Assembly: GCA_017882065.1 (NCBI GenBank)
Contig: JADGQD010000001.1
Location: 1-35,683, forward strand
Source of the DNA: Anaerolineales bacterium
Lineage (GTDB): Bacteria; Chloroflexota; Anaerolineae; Anaerolineales; Villigracilaceae
Direction: 5' to 3'
DNA: 35,683 bases
Shown: in pieces, positions 23,984 through 32,501 of the stretch
How positions within the stretch are numbered: the stretch's first letter is position 1
How the letters are laid out: the number at the start of each line of letters is the position of its first letter
The notes under the pieces: generated by a model
What the model was told of the DNA's origin: nothing
Seen by the model: only the letters and a program-made list of their open reading frames with translations
Database searches by the model: none
Translations under genes and position numbers: made by a program

Positions 23984-25776
23984 TATTTCTCCTCCTGTGC
24001 CAGGATGGCCTCTTTGACCCATTTGGCGGTCAATGGCAGGCCGTCACTGTGACAAGCCGAACGGAACTTGTGAGCCTGGTCGGGCAGCACGGCGCTCAAG
24101 ATCTGGCGCAATTGTCCGTCGCGATTGGCTTCGACGATGTAGATACGTTCATATTTCTTGATGAAATCCTGGGCTTCTGCCGTGCAGGGCAGGGCGCGCA
24201 GGCGTAGAAAAGCGGTTTTCGGACCTCCGGCCTGCTTCAGTAAAGCCAGGGCTTCTTCCACCGCCGGTTCGGTCGAGCCGTAGGCGATGATTCCAACTGT
24301 TGCGCCTTTGGCCGCCTTGATAACGGGTTTCGGGACGAGGGTCCGGGCGGTATCGTATTTCTTCTTGAGCCGGGCCATGTTGTTTTCCCAGGTGTTGGCA
24401 TCTTCAGTGTAACGGGCATTCTCATCGTGGCCGGTACCGCGCCCGAACCAGGCCGCGGAGGGATGCTTATTGCCGGGCACGGTGCGGAAGGGGATCCCGT
24501 CGCCATCTGAATCCTTGTAGCGGCCCCAGACGCCGTTGAGTTTTTCGAGATCGGCTTCCCAGAGAACCTTACCGCGCTCCAGCGGGGTGTCGGGATATTC
24601 GAAGGGCTTCGTCATCCACTGGTTCATTCCCAAGTCGAGGTCACTCAGCACAAACACGGGCGCCTGTAGATGTTCGGCCAGATCGAGGGCTTTCCAGCCG
24701 AACTCGAAGCATTCCTGCACTGAGCCGGGCAGCAGGATAATATTTTGTTTGTCGCCATGACTCAGGAAATAGGCCTCGGTCAAATCGCCCTGGGCAGTAC
24801 GGGTTGGAAGGCCGGTGCTGGGCCCAATGCGTTGCACATCCCAGATGACGACCGGCACTTCGGCATAGTAAGCCAGCCCGGCATACTCCGCCATCAGGCT
24901 GATTCCGGGACCAGAGGTCGAAGTCATTGAGCGCAGCCCGCCCCAGCCCGCCCCGATTGCCATGCCGACCGCAGCCAATTCATCCTCAGCCTGCAGGACG
25001 GCATAGGTCTGCTTGCCATCCGTTGTCTTGCGTAGTTGCGGGAGAAAAACATTGAGCGATTCGGCCAGCGTGGAGGCCGGGGTGATGGGATACCAGGCGG
25101 CGAACTGCAGGCCGCCGTAGATGGCGCCCAACGCCGCGGCAGTATTGCCGTCGGCCATGACAAAGCCGGAGGTGGAATCCATCTGTGCGACGGAATATGG
25201 ATCGGACTTTTTTAGGTTTTGGGTAGCCCAGTCTGCAGCGGTTTTGATCGTGGTGAAATTGGAGTCTATGGCTTGTGCTTTGCCTTTGAAATGGAAACTC
25301 AATGCCTGCTTGATGGTTTCCAAGTCAATCCCAAGCATTTGCGCCAGAATGCCAACATAGACCATGTTCGCAATGTAATCTCGCAAAGCTGGGGAGACGT
25401 TTGCTGCGCGCGCCATTTGTTTAACCGGCATTGGATAGACGGAAATATCGCTGCGGGCGATGGGCAGTCTAATATCGTCGGCGTAGAAAAAAGCTCCCCC
25501 AGGCCGGACAGAGGCCAGATCCCGGGCGAACGAGACCGGGTTCAGGGTGACGACCACCTCCTGTTCATCACGCCGGGCAACGAATCCGTCTTTGCTGACG
25601 CGAATGGTGTACCATGTGGGTAAGCCTTGGATATTGGATGGGAATAGATTCTTGCCGGAGACCGGTATACCCATTTTGAACAATGCCCGCAATAACGTAA
25701 CGTTAGCGGTCTGCGAACCGGACCCGTTAACGGTGGCGATGGTAACGGAAAAATCGTTGATTACTTTTTCAGACAT
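23983..25776 (-). CDS. korA: 2-oxoacid:ferredoxin oxidoreductase, fused gamma-alpha subunit
   Basis: 597-aa fusion of the gamma domain (about residues 1-190, TVNGSGSQTANVTLLRALFKMG to the ADWATQNLK region) and the alpha pyrimidine-binding domain (ALGAIYGGLQFAAWYPITPAST, SGPGISLMAEYAGLAYYAEVPVV, RIGPSTGLPTRTAQGDL). A C-terminal transketolase-C-like domain ends the chain. This gamma-alpha layout is typical of KorA and of broad 2-oxoacid reductases. The start is ATG 25776 with AGGAG upstream; the earlier ATG at 25812 is disfavoured. No delta ferredoxin-like subunit is encoded here, so an external ferredoxin is needed. Confidence 0.93.
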   Translation of the reverse strand: MSEKVINDFSVTIATVNGSGSQTANVTLLRALFKMGIPVSGKNLFPSNIQGLPTWYTIRVSKDGFVARRDEQEVVVTLNPVSFARDLASVRPGGAFFYADDIRLPIARSDISVYPMPVKQMARAANVSPALRDYIANMVYVGILAQMLGIDLETIKQALSFHFKGKAQAIDSNFTTIKTAADWATQNLKKSDPYSVAQMDSTSGFVMADGNTAAALGAIYGGLQFAAWYPITPASTLAESLNVFLPQLRKTTDGKQTYAVLQAEDELAAVGMAIGAGWGGLRSMTSTSGPGISLMAEYAGLAYYAEVPVVIWDVQRIGPSTGLPTRTAQGDLTEAYFLSHGDKQNIILLPGSVQECFEFGWKALDLAEHLQAPVFVLSDLDLGMNQWMTKPFEYPDTPLERGKVLWEADLEKLNGVWGRYKDSDGDGIPFRTVPGNKHPSAAWFGRGTGHDENARYTEDANTWENNMARLKKKYDTARTLVPKPVIKAAKGATVGIIAYGSTEPAVEEALALLKQAGGPKTAFLRLRALPCTAEAQDFIKKYERIYIVEANRDGQLRQILSAVLPDQAHKFRSACHSDGLPLTAKWVKEAILAQEEK

Positions 25777-25826
25777 GAAAACTCCTGTTTGTTTTGATGC
25801 AAAAATTGACAAAAAGAGGCCAATTG

Positions 25827-25855
25827 ATAATAAATCAAACTGGCAAGAGGGTCAA
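25827..25855 (-). promoter_or_regulatory. korAB promoter
   Basis: On the minus strand TTGACC (25855-25850) and TATTAT (25832-25827) are separated by exactly 17 bases, a good sigma-70-type promoter. The expected start leaves a ~43-base leader with AGGAG before ATG 25776. Confidence 0.7.
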
Positions 25856-25857
25856 GG

Positions 25858-25894
25858 GAAAAAACGAAGAGCGAAGCTGGAAGGTTTCGCTCTT
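25858..25894 (-). terminator. Terminator of the sugar ABC transporter operon
   Basis: Minus-strand AAGAGCGAA (25894-25886) pairs with TTCGCTCTT (25875-25867) across a 10-base loop, and six T residues follow (25864-25859). It lies 34 bases after the last permease stop and directly before the korAB promoter. Confidence 0.85.
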
Positions 25895-25927
25895 GAATTA
25901 GTTAGGAAACACGAGTTTCCCTGAATA

Positions 25928-26752
25928 TTACCCTTTCAAGGCTCCGGCCATCAACCCGCGCAAGAAATAGCGTCCCAGGAAAAGATAAAGCAGTAATGTT
26001 GGAAGGGCAGCCAGCAAAGTAGCGGCCATCAAGACGTTCCATTGCACGAGCTGACTACCCGCCAGGTTGTTGAGCGCCACTGTCACGGGCCAATGTGATT
26101 GATTGGTCAGGACGACTGCGAAAAGGAATTCATTCCAGGCCTGGGTGAACTGCCAGATGATGACCACGGCAAAGCTTGGCGCCGAGAGCGGAAACATAAT
26201 ATATCGATACAAACCCATCAGACCGGCGCCGTCAATTTTGCCAGCATCTAGAATTTCAGTTTCGATTCCTGCATAGTAGTTACGGAATATTAAGGTGGTA
26301 ATCGGAATACCGTAAATAATGTGTACTAAAACCAGGCCGGGAATATCTCCGTACAGCTTGATGGCTTGCATGAACTTCACGAGCGGGATCAGAATACTCT
26401 GGTATGGGATGAACATCCCAAACAGGATTAATGTGAATACAAGATTCGAGCCGCGAAACTTCCATTTCGCAAGAAGATAGCCATTCAACGATCCGAGCAG
26501 GGAAGAAAGAATTGCCTCCGGGATAACCATCATCAGACTATTGTTTATATTGGGGGCAAGTTGCTTATAACCTGCAATGAAATTTGCGATGTGAAGACCA
26601 TTTGTCGGTAAAGACCACATCGTCTTAAGATCGACCTGGTCGAAAGATTTGAAACTCGTGAGCAGCATTAAATATATAGGGAGAAGATAGAAAACTGCCA
26701 GGATGATCAAGATGATATAAAAAAGAGTATGGGTCAGAACACGGCGAGTCAT
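25928..26752 (-). CDS. Sugar ABC transporter permease, MalG type
   Basis: 274-aa CUT1 permease with six membrane segments. It begins VLTHTLFYIILIILAVFYLLP, and the cytoplasmic EAA loop is EILDAGKIDGAGLMGLYRYIMFPLSAPSF, which contacts the ATPase. The C-terminus GRYFLRGLMAGALKG is characteristic of MalG-like subunits. Its start overlaps the other permease stop by 4 nt. From the binding protein, the system is predicted to import glucose or a similar hexose. No ATPase gene lies nearby. Confidence 0.94.
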   Translation of the reverse strand: MTRRVLTHTLFYIILIILAVFYLLPIYLMLLTSFKSFDQVDLKTMWSLPTNGLHIANFIAGYKQLAPNINNSLMMVIPEAILSSLLGSLNGYLLAKWKFRGSNLVFTLILFGMFIPYQSILIPLVKFMQAIKLYGDIPGLVLVHIIYGIPITTLIFRNYYAGIETEILDAGKIDGAGLMGLYRYIMFPLSAPSFAVVIIWQFTQAWNEFLFAVVLTNQSHWPVTVALNNLAGSQLVQWNVLMAATLLAALPTLLLYLFLGRYFLRGLMAGALKG

Positions 26753-27852
26753 AGTTGAGTCTCCGTGCGCATATTATGAACCAGATAGGGTACAACCAGA
26801 ATCGCTACGCTGACAAGCATCAGGACGCCGATAGCTGCTCCTTGAGCGTAGTTGGTACCGTCGAAAGTCGTAGTCCACATATAAATACCCGGAACATCCA
26901 GACGAATATCTTTATTGCCGAGGGCGACAATCAGGTCAAATATCTTAAGCGACATATGTGCCAAAATGATTACCGCACTGAGCGTTACTGGCTGAAGCAG
27001 AGGAAAAATAATATAACGATAAATCTGGAATTCACTCGCTCCATCGACGCGCGCGGCTTCGCGCAGATCATCTGAAATGCTGCGCATACCGCCCATGTAG
27101 AGCGCCATTGTGAACCCCGATAGTTGCCAGACTGCTGGGATCACAGTAAATGCCATCCCCCACGGTTGTGGCGTGGAGTGCCATAGGCTGATGAACGATT
27201 TTAGTCCAAGTGTCTGGAAAATAAGATTGATCCCGGTGATGCGATTTCCTGTAGCCGGATTCATTAACCATCCCCAGACTACACCTGAGGCGATGAATGA
27301 TATGGACATCGGGAACAAGAAAATACCTCGAAAGAGCGCTTCGCCTTTGAGTTTTTGATCGAGTAAAATAGCCAAACCCAACCCAAGAATGAGGCAGCCC
27401 AAGATGAAACCGACAGTAAACACTGCAGTATTGCGAACATCGATCACAAAGCGGGGATTATTATGAAACAGGATATAGTATTGTTTCAATCCGACCCAGG
27501 TGAAGTCCGGGTTCAGACCCTTCCACTTGCTCAATGAGACCCGAATGGACCAACCAATGAAGCTATATACAAAAATAGCTACCGCTACCATCGACGGGAG
27601 CAACAAGGCGATGGAGAGCACGGTCTCACTTTCAAACATCGATATAACTAGTACGATGCCTATGTAAAATATCAATCCACCCGCTAAAAGGCCGAGTGAA
27701 GTGAGATTTTTCTCTGCAATAATCAGGTGTATTTTTCCAAGGGTAAAAATGCAGACCGCACCTAGGAGGATCAGAGCAAGCGCTAGAATAAGTCTCGGCA
27801 CTCGAAGCGTGAACTTACGAAACATCCGCCACCTCTCTTCCGGTTGTAGCAT
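26749..27852 (-). CDS. Sugar ABC transporter permease, MalF type
   Basis: 367-aa CUT1 permease with extra N-terminal membrane segments (LILALALILLGAVCIFTLG and LGLLAGGLIFYIGIVLVIS) before the usual six. The EAA loop reads LREAARVDGASEFQIYRYIIFPLLQPV. It forms the heterodimeric channel with the MalG-type partner, whose start overlaps its stop. AGAGAGGTGGC-like sequence precedes ATG 27837, which is in frame and may be the true start; the frame's first codon at 27852 is a TTG. The 160-base gap to the binding-protein gene holds a strong hairpin. Confidence 0.93.
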   Translation of the reverse strand: MLQPEERWRMFRKFTLRVPRLILALALILLGAVCIFTLGKIHLIIAEKNLTSLGLLAGGLIFYIGIVLVISMFESETVLSIALLLPSMVAVAIFVYSFIGWSIRVSLSKWKGLNPDFTWVGLKQYYILFHNNPRFVIDVRNTAVFTVGFILGCLILGLGLAILLDQKLKGEALFRGIFLFPMSISFIASGVVWGWLMNPATGNRITGINLIFQTLGLKSFISLWHSTPQPWGMAFTVIPAVWQLSGFTMALYMGGMRSISDDLREAARVDGASEFQIYRYIIFPLLQPVTLSAVIILAHMSLKIFDLIVALGNKDIRLDVPGIYMWTTTFDGTNYAQGAAIGVLMLVSVAILVVPYLVHNMRTETQL

Positions 27853-27953
27853 TCCTAAATTTTTTTAAACCTGTTTAAATCATAGTAGCCAATTTAGGGC
27901 CTGTCAACCTTCAGGTTATAGAGGATTCGCTGCCCTGGAACCGCATTGTTCGG

Positions 27954-27980
27954 AATGGGCGGCTCATAGAGCCGCCCATT
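27954..27980. repeat. Strong hairpin between binding-protein and permease genes
   Basis: AATGGGCGGCTC (27954-27965) pairs perfectly with GAGCCGCCCATT (27969-27980) across a 3-base loop. It lies 33 bases after the binding-protein stop. There is no T-tract on the minus strand, so it probably protects the 3' end of the binding-protein mRNA, with partial read-through to the permeases, as REP sequences do in malE-malF. Confidence 0.75.
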
Positions 27981-28012
27981 ATTCATCTTACTTTTTAGCT
28001 TTTTTTGATTAA

Positions 28013-29335
28013 CTATGGGCAGGTGCCGTCTGCCTTGCAGGCGGCAACCAGTGCGGCCTGGAAGTCGGCGGTCTTGCTCGTGTCGGCCTGGAACAGACCG
28101 ATGGCGGTCCCGATCGAGGTTACCCAGGCCGGGGCGGCAACCACACCGTGGAACAGGCTACCGACCACAACATTGCTGGCCCAGTCCTTGGCAGCATCCT
28201 GCGAGTATTCGCTGAACAGCGCTTGATTGCAGTCCGTGCGGGCGCAGATGGAGCCCTTGAGCGGGTTGAAAGCTTCCTGGCCGGCCCTGGAAGCGGCGAC
28301 GGTCAACCAGGCGATGGTAGCATCCGGGTGCTTGGCGGCGACGGGCAGCACGAAGCTGTCAGACAGGAAGTTGAAGGTGCCATAGGTGCCCGGGGAGACG
28401 GCCCAATCGAAGTCAGTATGAGGCGTCAAGGCGAGACCATTGGGGGCCGGGTTGGCGAAATAGCCATAAGCCCAGTCACCCATGATGTTGAAGGCAGCGT
28501 CGCCATCAATCATCATCTTGGAAGCGGGCTGCCAGTCGGACAGGGTGGAGGCGTCGGCGTTGGTGTAGGACAGGGCCTTGGCGAAGTTGGCGATACCCGC
28601 GGCAACATCCGCACCAGCCCAGTCAGTGGTGGGCGGAGTGGTCCACAGGCCGTTCCACTTATCTGCTCCAATTGTGCCGATCATGACGTTCTCGAACAGG
28701 TGGACAGCGGTCCAGGGGCCACCGAGGGACAGGCAGATCTTGCCGGCGGCCTTGATCTGGTCGCAAACGGCGAAGAAGGCATCCAGAGTTGTGAAATCGG
28801 TCTTGGGGTTGGCAGTGACGCCAGCCGCGGCCAGGACCTTGGGGTTGTACCACAGCACGTTCGAGCGGTGAATGTTCACCGGGACGCTGTAGGGGTGTCC
28901 GTCCTGTGAGATCAAAGGCAGAAGGGTCGCGGGCAGGACTTTGCCAAAATCGGTCGACGCGAACAAATCATCCAGTGGCTTGACCTGACCGGCAGTTACG
29001 TAAGTGGCAATGGTCTCCTGACCGGCATGGGCTTGCCAGGAATCGGGCGCGTCACCGGCAGCCAGGCGGGTGGCCAGAACGGCTTTGGCGTTCGTGCCAG
29101 CGCCACCAGCTACAGCTGCATTAACGAACTTGATATTGGGGTATTGCTGGTTGAAGACTGTGACCATGGCGGCCAGGCCGTCTGCTTCACCGGGGCCGAC
29201 CCACCAGGAGAATACTTCTACTTCGGTGCTTGTGGTTGGAGCAGGAGTCTTTGCAGCCGGTCCGCAAGCAGACAGGACAAGTATAGCAACAATCATGAGG
29301 CTTAGAAAGCCCCAACTGAACTTTTTAGATAACAT
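28013..29335 (-). CDS. Glucose-type sugar-binding lipoprotein of an ABC transporter
   Basis: 440-aa extracellular solute-binding protein anchored as a lipoprotein (hydrophobic segment, lipobox LSAC, Cys24). Residues from about 40 on match the glucose/galactose-binding protein group known from Thermus and Pseudomonas (GtsA). Examples are VEVFSWWVGPGE, GGAGTNAKAVLATR, DAPDSWQAHAGQE, VPVNIHRSNVLWYNP, NIMGDWAYGYF and FNPLKGSICARTDC. This recognition is from memory, not a search. The start is ATG 29335, with AAAGGAGAAAG upstream; the frame is open to 29392. It is first in the operon with the two permeases. Confidence 0.92.
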   Translation of the reverse strand: MLSKKFSWGFLSLMIVAILVLSACGPAAKTPAPTTSTEVEVFSWWVGPGEADGLAAMVTVFNQQYPNIKFVNAAVAGGAGTNAKAVLATRLAAGDAPDSWQAHAGQETIATYVTAGQVKPLDDLFASTDFGKVLPATLLPLISQDGHPYSVPVNIHRSNVLWYNPKVLAAAGVTANPKTDFTTLDAFFAVCDQIKAAGKICLSLGGPWTAVHLFENVMIGTIGADKWNGLWTTPPTTDWAGADVAAGIANFAKALSYTNADASTLSDWQPASKMMIDGDAAFNIMGDWAYGYFANPAPNGLALTPHTDFDWAVSPGTYGTFNFLSDSFVLPVAAKHPDATIAWLTVAASRAGQEAFNPLKGSICARTDCNQALFSEYSQDAAKDWASNVVVGSLFHGVVAAPAWVTSIGTAIGLFQADTSKTADFQAALVAACKADGTCP

Positions 29336-29630
29336 TCTCTTTCTCCTTTGTTCATAAAAATTTAGGGGGGTTGAATAGGGGAAAATGAGCAAGTATCAAC
29401 TCAAATATGCGCACCTCCTTAATTACTATTTCTGTTGGTATGTTAAGACAGCACGCCACGTTTACAGATCACGTTTACAGATTAATTAATGCTAGCACCC
29501 TACATCTTCAGATTCTACCACCTTAATGGAAAAATAAATATATACGGGGGATAAAACTTGTTGGTGGTCGTTTCCGGGTGTCACAACACTCAACAGTTGC
29601 CGCCGGCCCCCATAACTTTCTCTGGACAAT
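29336..29630. other. Regulatory intergenic region of the sugar transporter
   Basis: About 295 bases without a protein gene. It holds a tandem 13-bp repeat (29457-29482), an unused strong Shine-Dalgarno sequence AAGGAGG (29420-29414, minus strand), and AT-rich stretches that could hold the promoter. A TTAACA about 30 bases upstream of a TAATTA on the minus strand is a weak candidate. Nothing further was recognised. Confidence 0.5.
29457..29482. repeat. Tandem 13-bp repeat upstream of sugar-binding protein gene
   Basis: CACGTTTACAGAT occurs twice head to tail. On the minus strand each unit contains TGTAAACG, which looks like a half-site of LacI-family operators (TGTAAACG/CGTTTACA). It is about 120 bases before the ATG 29335, consistent with sugar regulation. 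Confidence 0.6.
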
Positions 29631-29659
29631 AAAAAAAGCCTGACGAGCAACCGTCAGAC
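29631..29659 (-). terminator. Terminator of the M20 amidohydrolase transcript
   Basis: Minus-strand GTCTGACG (29659-29652) pairs with CGTCAGGC (29645-29638), one mismatch, across a 6-base loop, and seven T residues follow (29637-29631). It begins nine bases after the amidohydrolase stop. Confidence 0.85.
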
Positions 29660-29667
29660 TTTTGAGT

Positions 29668-30846
29668 TCATCTTTTCAGCAAATCTGTTATGGTCGCGGC
29701 CATCAACGCTGCGCCGCGCGGCAGGGCCGCCTCATCAATATCAAACCTGGGATGGTGATGGCCGGCATCCAGTCCCTTTTCGGGATTGGCCGAGCCGATG
29801 AAGAAGAAGCACCCGGGCACTTTTTCTAGGACAAAGGCGAAATCTTCCGAGCCCATTGTAATGTAATTTGCGGTGTCCACGTCCGCTTCGGGGAACAGGC
29901 GGCGGGCAACTGCCTGGACGCGCGCAGCAGTCTCGGGTTGGTTGATCGTGGCTGGAGTCAGAATCTGCAGTTCAATTTCTGCCTGACAGCCCATCCCTTC
30001 GGCGATCGAATGGACCGTCTTCTCGAAGCGTTCCAGAACCCGGGTGCGGACCGCCGGCTCGAAGGTGCGGATTGTCCCGGTCATTTCGACCGTGGGTGGG
30101 ATGACGTTAAATGTCTCGCCGCCGTGGATGGTGCAGACACTGACAACCGCTGTCTGCAGGGGTGCGATGTTACGGGCAACGATCCCTTGTAGCGCAGAGA
30201 CAACCTGCGCCGCGGCCAGGATCGGATCCACGGCCAGATGAGGTACCGCGCCGTGTCCGCCTTTGCCGCGCACCTTGATTTTGAAGATTTCTGCTCCGGC
30301 CATGACCGGGCCACCGGCAATGCCGACCCAGCCGACGGGCTTTTCGTTCCAGACGTGCAGAGCTAAAGCAACATTCACTTTGGGGTTTTCCAGCACGCCG
30401 TCCTCGATCATTTTTTCCGCACCGCCCATGCCTTCTTCGGCAGGTTGGAACATGAACTTAACTGTTCCGGACAGTTGGTTGCGATGAGCGTTGAGCATTT
30501 TGGCAACGGTCAACAGGACGGCGGTGTGGCCATCGTGCCCGCAAGCGTGCATCACGCCGGGGTTCTGGGATGCATAGGGCGCGCCGGTCTCCTCGCGGAT
30601 GGGCAGGGCGTCCATGTCGGCACGGACGAGCACCACCGGGCCTGGTTTGGCTCCATCGAGCAGGGCCACCACACCCGTCCCGCCAACCCCGGTATGCACT
30701 TCCAGACCGAGAGAAGTCAATTCTTTGGCGACAATTCCAGCCGTGCGGACTTCGTGGAAGCCGAGTTCCGGATGGGCGTGGAAGTCACGGCGCATGGACT
30801 GGGTGTATTCGAATAAGGCCTGGGCTTCAGAGAGAAAATCGGGCAT
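29668..30846 (-). CDS. M20 family amidohydrolase (N-acyl amino acid / hippurate hydrolase type)
   Basis: 392-aa dinuclear zinc amidohydrolase of the M20D branch, which removes acyl groups from N-acyl-amino acids or related amides. Metal and catalytic sites are in the DMDALPI...MHACGHDGH block, the EEGMGGAEKM segment and the final HHPRFDIDE. The dimerisation domain is inserted at about residues 185-300. ATG 30846 is preceded by GAGG; a GTG at 30858 is in frame. It follows the PIG-L deacetylase by 25 bases, so both may be transcribed together. The exact substrate is unknown. Confidence 0.93.
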   Translation of the reverse strand: MPDFLSEAQALFEYTQSMRRDFHAHPELGFHEVRTAGIVAKELTSLGLEVHTGVGGTGVVALLDGAKPGPVVLVRADMDALPIREETGAPYASQNPGVMHACGHDGHTAVLLTVAKMLNAHRNQLSGTVKFMFQPAEEGMGGAEKMIEDGVLENPKVNVALALHVWNEKPVGWVGIAGGPVMAGAEIFKIKVRGKGGHGAVPHLAVDPILAAAQVVSALQGIVARNIAPLQTAVVSVCTIHGGETFNVIPPTVEMTGTIRTFEPAVRTRVLERFEKTVHSIAEGMGCQAEIELQILTPATINQPETAARVQAVARRLFPEADVDTANYITMGSEDFAFVLEKVPGCFFFIGSANPEKGLDAGHHHPRFDIDEAALPRGAALMAATITDLLKR

Positions 30847-30871
30847 GGGGTACCTCACTTGTTATAATGGA

Positions 30872-31615
30872 TTAGGTTGTCGCATTAAAATAAAGCACGC
30901 GGAATTTTTCTTCATAGCGCGGAGCTTCGTCGGTGCTGTCTTCAGTATGGCGGGAACGCATCCGCTGCTCGAATGTGAGCGGGTCGCCTATCTGGGACTT
31001 GTGCTCTTTCAGTGCGTTCATTTTCACTTCCCAGGTGTCGGTTACATCCAAGGTGACTGTTGGGCTGGCAGCCAACGAGACCCATACTTCGCGCGGAGTA
31101 TGGGGCTGCAGTCCTTCGTTTTTGAGCAATTCGGGAAAGAAGTGACCGTTCCCGGCGGCGGGAAAGACGGCATCCAGTACGACCTGTCCGGCAGCACGGT
31201 GGTCGGGATGGTTGACTCGTCCGAACCAGGAGTAGAGCAGGGTGGGGTCGCAGGTGACGAGGATGTCGGGTTTTTCACGACGGAGGACGCGCACTATTTC
31301 CCGGCGCAGTTCCAAGCTGGGGACGAGATAACCGTCCTCCAGTTGCAGAAAACGGACCGACCGGGCGCCGATGACCGCTGCGGCATTCTGTTGTTCCGTC
31401 TGACGAATGGCACATAACTGTTCCGGTGTCACGTCTGACCCACCGCCTTTATTGCCGTTGGTCAGCAAGAAGTAATGGATTTCGTGACCGGCTCTGGACC
31501 AGCGGGCGAGTGTGGCGCCACAGAAAAATTCCGGGTCATCCGGATGTGCCAGGATGACCAGGATTTTTTGGGATTTCTCCCAGGCATCGGGAGTTTTCTG
31601 ACTATCTTCGCTCAT
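30872..31615 (-). CDS. PIG-L/LmbE family deacetylase
   Basis: 247-aa zinc-dependent N-acetylglucosamine deacetylase-type protein. AHPDD (23-27) is the metal and catalytic signature, and the second metal motif appears as NHPDH in the middle. Members deacetylate GlcNAc-inositol, bacillithiol or mycothiol precursors, antibiotics or chitobiose. The start is ATG 31615, which overlaps the ricT-like gene by 14 nt; the open frame to 31714 lies inside that gene. The substrate is not determinable, and no thiol-cofactor glycosyltransferase lies nearby. Confidence 0.92.
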   Translation of the reverse strand: MSEDSQKTPDAWEKSQKILVILAHPDDPEFFCGATLARWSRAGHEIHYFLLTNGNKGGGSDVTPEQLCAIRQTEQQNAAAVIGARSVRFLQLEDGYLVPSLELRREIVRVLRREKPDILVTCDPTLLYSWFGRVNHPDHRAAGQVVLDAVFPAAGNGHFFPELLKNEGLQPHTPREVWVSLAASPTVTLDVTDTWEVKMNALKEHKSQIGDPLTFEQRMRSRHTEDSTDEAPRYEEKFRVLYFNATT

Positions 31616-32501
31616 GTTTTTCTTTTTCGGGCTTGGGGCAATTCTCACACGGTTCCTGGGATTTGCGCCGCAGGGCCTCCAGTTCGTCCCAGGGTTCCAC
31701 GTCTTCACGTGCAAATTCCCGCCAGCCTACGTCGGGCAGGTCCACGCGGATGGTCATTTGCAGTGGATTAACGTCAAGCACTTTGCCTTCGCCCAGCGGG
31801 GTGACGACATGCTTATTACGTTTGGGCAGTTCTTTACGGGCGGCGGCGTACTGCTCGTATTCGTAGACCAGGCAGCAGCGCAACCGTCCGCACATGCCGG
31901 TAATTTCGGTCGGCGTGAGCGAGATGCCTTGCTCTTTCGCCATTTTGATGGAGATGGGGCTGAACTCGGTTAGGAACCTGGAACAGCAGCGCGTTTCCAT
32001 GCCGCAGGCACCCATCCCACCCAGCATCTTCGCCACGTCGCGCGGACCGATTTGCCGCATTTCCACCTGGGGCTGCTGGTAAAGTTTCTGCATGTCGTGC
32101 CGCAGGGATTTCAGGTCAGCCTTGTCCTCGGTCTCCGTGCTGTACATCAGGCTGAGGCGCAAGCCGTCGAAGGAAAATTCGGCGGCAATGATCTTGACGC
32201 CGGATAGTTTAAGATGGGTGGCGCGTTCCCGGCAGGCGATCATCGCCTCGAGTTCTTTTTGTCCCCATATACGACGCAGAATCAGGTCGCGCGGGGTGGC
32301 GATACGCTCAACGGGTTTGCACGTCCCTTCAGAGGGCGAAGCGGGGTTCTCGACAATTTGCGTAACCTGGCCCAGTTGCTTGCCGCGCGAGGTTTCAACG
32401 ATGACGTGGTCGCCAACCTTGATGTGCGGTACGGACGAAGCGTCAAAGTGATAGGCTTTGCCAATTTGTGCAAAACGGACACCAACGATAAATGGTTGCA
32501 T
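31602..32501 (-). CDS. ricT: RicT/YaaT-like PSP1 domain protein
   Basis: 299-aa protein of the PSP1/RicT family. In Bacillus subtilis RicT joins RicA and RicF in an Fe-S complex that activates RNase Y-dependent mRNA processing. Signature features are MQPFIVGVRFAQIGKAYHF at the N-terminus and the cysteine-rich GACGMETRCCSRF and GMCGRLRCCLVYEYEQY blocks. The tail is hydrophilic with CENC. The first ATG, at 32501, is preceded at seven bases by an exact TATAAT. The gene overlaps PIG-L by 14 nt. No ricA or ricF homologues are in the window. Confidence 0.9.
   Translation of the reverse strand: MQPFIVGVRFAQIGKAYHFDASSVPHIKVGDHVIVETSRGKQLGQVTQIVENPASPSEGTCKPVERIATPRDLILRRIWGQKELEAMIACRERATHLKLSGVKIIAAEFSFDGLRLSLMYSTETEDKADLKSLRHDMQKLYQQPQVEMRQIGPRDVAKMLGGMGACGMETRCCSRFLTEFSPISIKMAKEQGISLTPTEITGMCGRLRCCLVYEYEQYAAARKELPKRNKHVVTPLGEGKVLDVNPLQMTIRVDLPDVGWREFAREDVEPWDELEALRRKSQEPCENCPKPEKEKHERR

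Noticed and set aside
30863..30868. A TATAAT on the plus strand between the amidohydrolase and PIG-L genes
   Set aside because: No plus-strand gene starts downstream within reach; the minus-strand reading is TATAAC-like and could at most be a weak promoter for the amidohydrolase.
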